The notes below the pieces were generated by a model. It had not been told where the DNA came from and made no database searches. It was given only the letters and a program-made list of their open reading frames with translations. This document shows, one piece after another, positions 32,972 through 33,887 of a stretch of 33,887 bases of DNA; position 1 is the first letter of the stretch; each line of letters starts with the position of its first letter. Source of the stretch: Streptosporangiaceae bacterium NEAU-GS5 (GTDB lineage: Bacteria; Actinomycetota; Actinomycetes; Streptosporangiales; Streptosporangiaceae); the NCBI GenBank assembly GCA_017592665.1, contig JAGFNW010000059.1, positions 1 to 33,887 on the forward strand. Reading direction: 5' to 3'. Both the position numbers and the translations under genes were made by a program.

Positions 32972-33099
32972 GGCGAGAGTCCAAAGAAAGCGATCAACCA
33001 TCGGTAGCAGCCGCTGGAGCCCGCCCGCCAACTGACCACATGACTCAAACCTCGAGTGATCGCCGAGGAACGGGCCGCCGGCGTCGCGCTGCACTCCGA

Positions 33100-33275
33100 T
33101 ACTCGGTGTGGGCCTGGGGTGCCGGCGTCCTGCGGCAACTCGATGTAGATGCGGTCGGCGGTGGCGACGATTTCCCCGGCGCCGTCGACCAACAGGCGAG
33201 CACGGCCGGGCGCCCCTCGCCAAGGACCAGCGTCACCAGACCGACCACGACGAGGTGCGCGGTGAACAGGATCCG
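33100..33275 (-). pseudogene. possible hotdog thioesterase fragment
   Basis: Reading leftwards, two frames join with one base added near 33200: FTAHLVVVGLVTLVLGEGRP, AVLAC, then LVDGAGEIVATADRIYIELP. This resembles the end of PaaI-type thioesterases (a DGxGEVVATA strand). No start or upstream half exists, as another gene stops at 33276. Tentative; the remainder of 32972-33275 holds nothing I can support. Confidence 0.3.
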
Positions 33276-33689
33276 CTATCTCTCCTCGTGCGTTCGGAGC
33301 CTTGCCGCGGCCTCGCGAAGTACTCCTGGGATCAGGTGCCGATGAATGGCCGACAAACGGGGCCAGAGGAGCCGGCCAAAGCGCCGGTCATAGCGCAGCA
33401 ATGTGGTCAAAGACACCCGCGCATCACTCACTTGTACGACGAAGTTGCAGGTCAGGAACCAGGAAGCAGTCCCGAGCCGGAGCCAGTCCTCGCCACGCCC
33501 GGTGATCCGCCATCCGCCCACGGTGTCCGATGATCGCTCTCGGCTGAGCCGCAGGCCGAGCAGACCGCGCCAGATCAGCTGTTCGCCGATGCTGGGGACG
33601 TCGCCGAAAATCGCGCGAGCCCACTGCTCCGGTGTCGCGGCCACGTCGGTGGAGAGGCGGAAGATTTCGGCGTAGTCGGCGTCGGGCAA
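33276..33689 (-). CDS. conserved protein, DUF2867-like
   Basis: 137 residues from TTG 33689; the frame is open further upstream (SIAYSRSSSLPDADYAEIF) without an ATG or GTG, so the true start is uncertain or lost. Readable segments: YAEIFRLSTDVAATPEQWAR, IGEQLIWRGLLGLRLS, ITGRGEDWLRLGTASWFLTC, NFVVQVSDARVSLTTLLRYD, RLLWPRLSAIHRHLIPGVL. The pattern (WxxxxxRGxxWLRLxxxSWFLTxNxVVQV) suggests a SRPBCC/DUF2867-like fold. Function is not known. Confidence 0.65.
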   Translation of the reverse strand: MPDADYAEIFRLSTDVAATPEQWARAIFGDVPSIGEQLIWRGLLGLRLSRERSSDTVGGWRITGRGEDWLRLGTASWFLTCNFVVQVSDARVSLTTLLRYDRRFGRLLWPRLSAIHRHLIPGVLREAAARLRTHEER

Positions 33690-33821
33690 CGAACTGGACC
33701 GCGAGTAAGCGATGGACGACCCTCCCAGCCTGGTGGGGGTCGATAACGTACATTCATGAATGAGCCTTTTCCAGCCTGATGGTGCTGGTCACAGCAGGAG
33801 GCGGCGCGGGGGTGGCAATAG

Positions 33822-33887
33822 GTGAGGCTCCCCGGTAAGAACAGCAATCGACCAAGAACGATGCCCTACCCGGGAGCCTCGATTGCT
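33822..33887. mobile_element. inverted-repeat-rich edge, probable insertion-sequence end
   Basis: GAGGCTCCCCGGTA near 33822 is the near-perfect inverse of TACCCGGGAGCCTC (33865-33878), and AGCAATCGA (33843-33851) is the exact inverse of TCGATTGCT (33879-33887). The window stops before an element body could be seen. Confidence 0.4.

Overview
The window is high-GC DNA from an actinomycete. Codon use, Shine-Dalgarno spacing, GTG/TTG starts and gene families (tandem UspA, HTH plus FMN split-barrel proteins, F420-type nitroreductase, HisKA_3 kinases with NarL regulators) suit the Streptosporangiales and relatives; genus cannot be fixed from this sequence alone.

Left third (1-12.7 kb): a stress/dormancy-type island. 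It holds a CBS-BON protein and a tandem universal stress protein in one operon, a divergent HTH/split-barrel flavoprotein and its paralogue 6 kb away, an ABC exporter whose ATPase gene is frameshifted, an F420-type nitroreductase coupled to a YceI protein with a divergent TetR regulator, a gutted pyruvate kinase gene, a zinc alcohol dehydrogenase, a ketopantoate-reductase-like protein, an aquaporin and a small Cys-rich protein. Copies of a GGGAC-N4-GTCCC/GGCCC element, which resembles the mycobacterial DosR/DevR box, lie in front of most of these units, so the region looks like one regulon.

Middle (12.7-23 kb): a graveyard of mobile DNA. There are four decayed transposases (three integrase-core types and one IS256/Mutator type), the stump of a phage-type integrase, an intact alpha/beta hydrolase, an ankyrin protein, a small cell-envelope-type operon (peptidoglycan-binding protein plus membrane protein) and the 3' end of an Rhs polymorphic toxin with a HINT domain. 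In the Rhs gene a small deletion near the toxin end seems to have fused the toxin to its immunity protein. Two identical 35-bp direct repeats bound a 7.5-kb part of this zone, and one sits exactly where the Rhs gene is cut.

Right third (23.3-33.9 kb): ordered genes again. Two paralogous two-component systems flank an orphan TRAP-type binding lipoprotein. One pair has a complete kinase and a receiver-only regulator; the other has a kinase with a degenerate ATP-binding domain and a full NarL regulator. A nearly palindromic element lies the same distance before both operons. Then come an ankyrin protein, an AI-2E-family/YihY membrane-protein operon, small or degraded genes, and a terminal-inverted-repeat-like sequence at the window edge.
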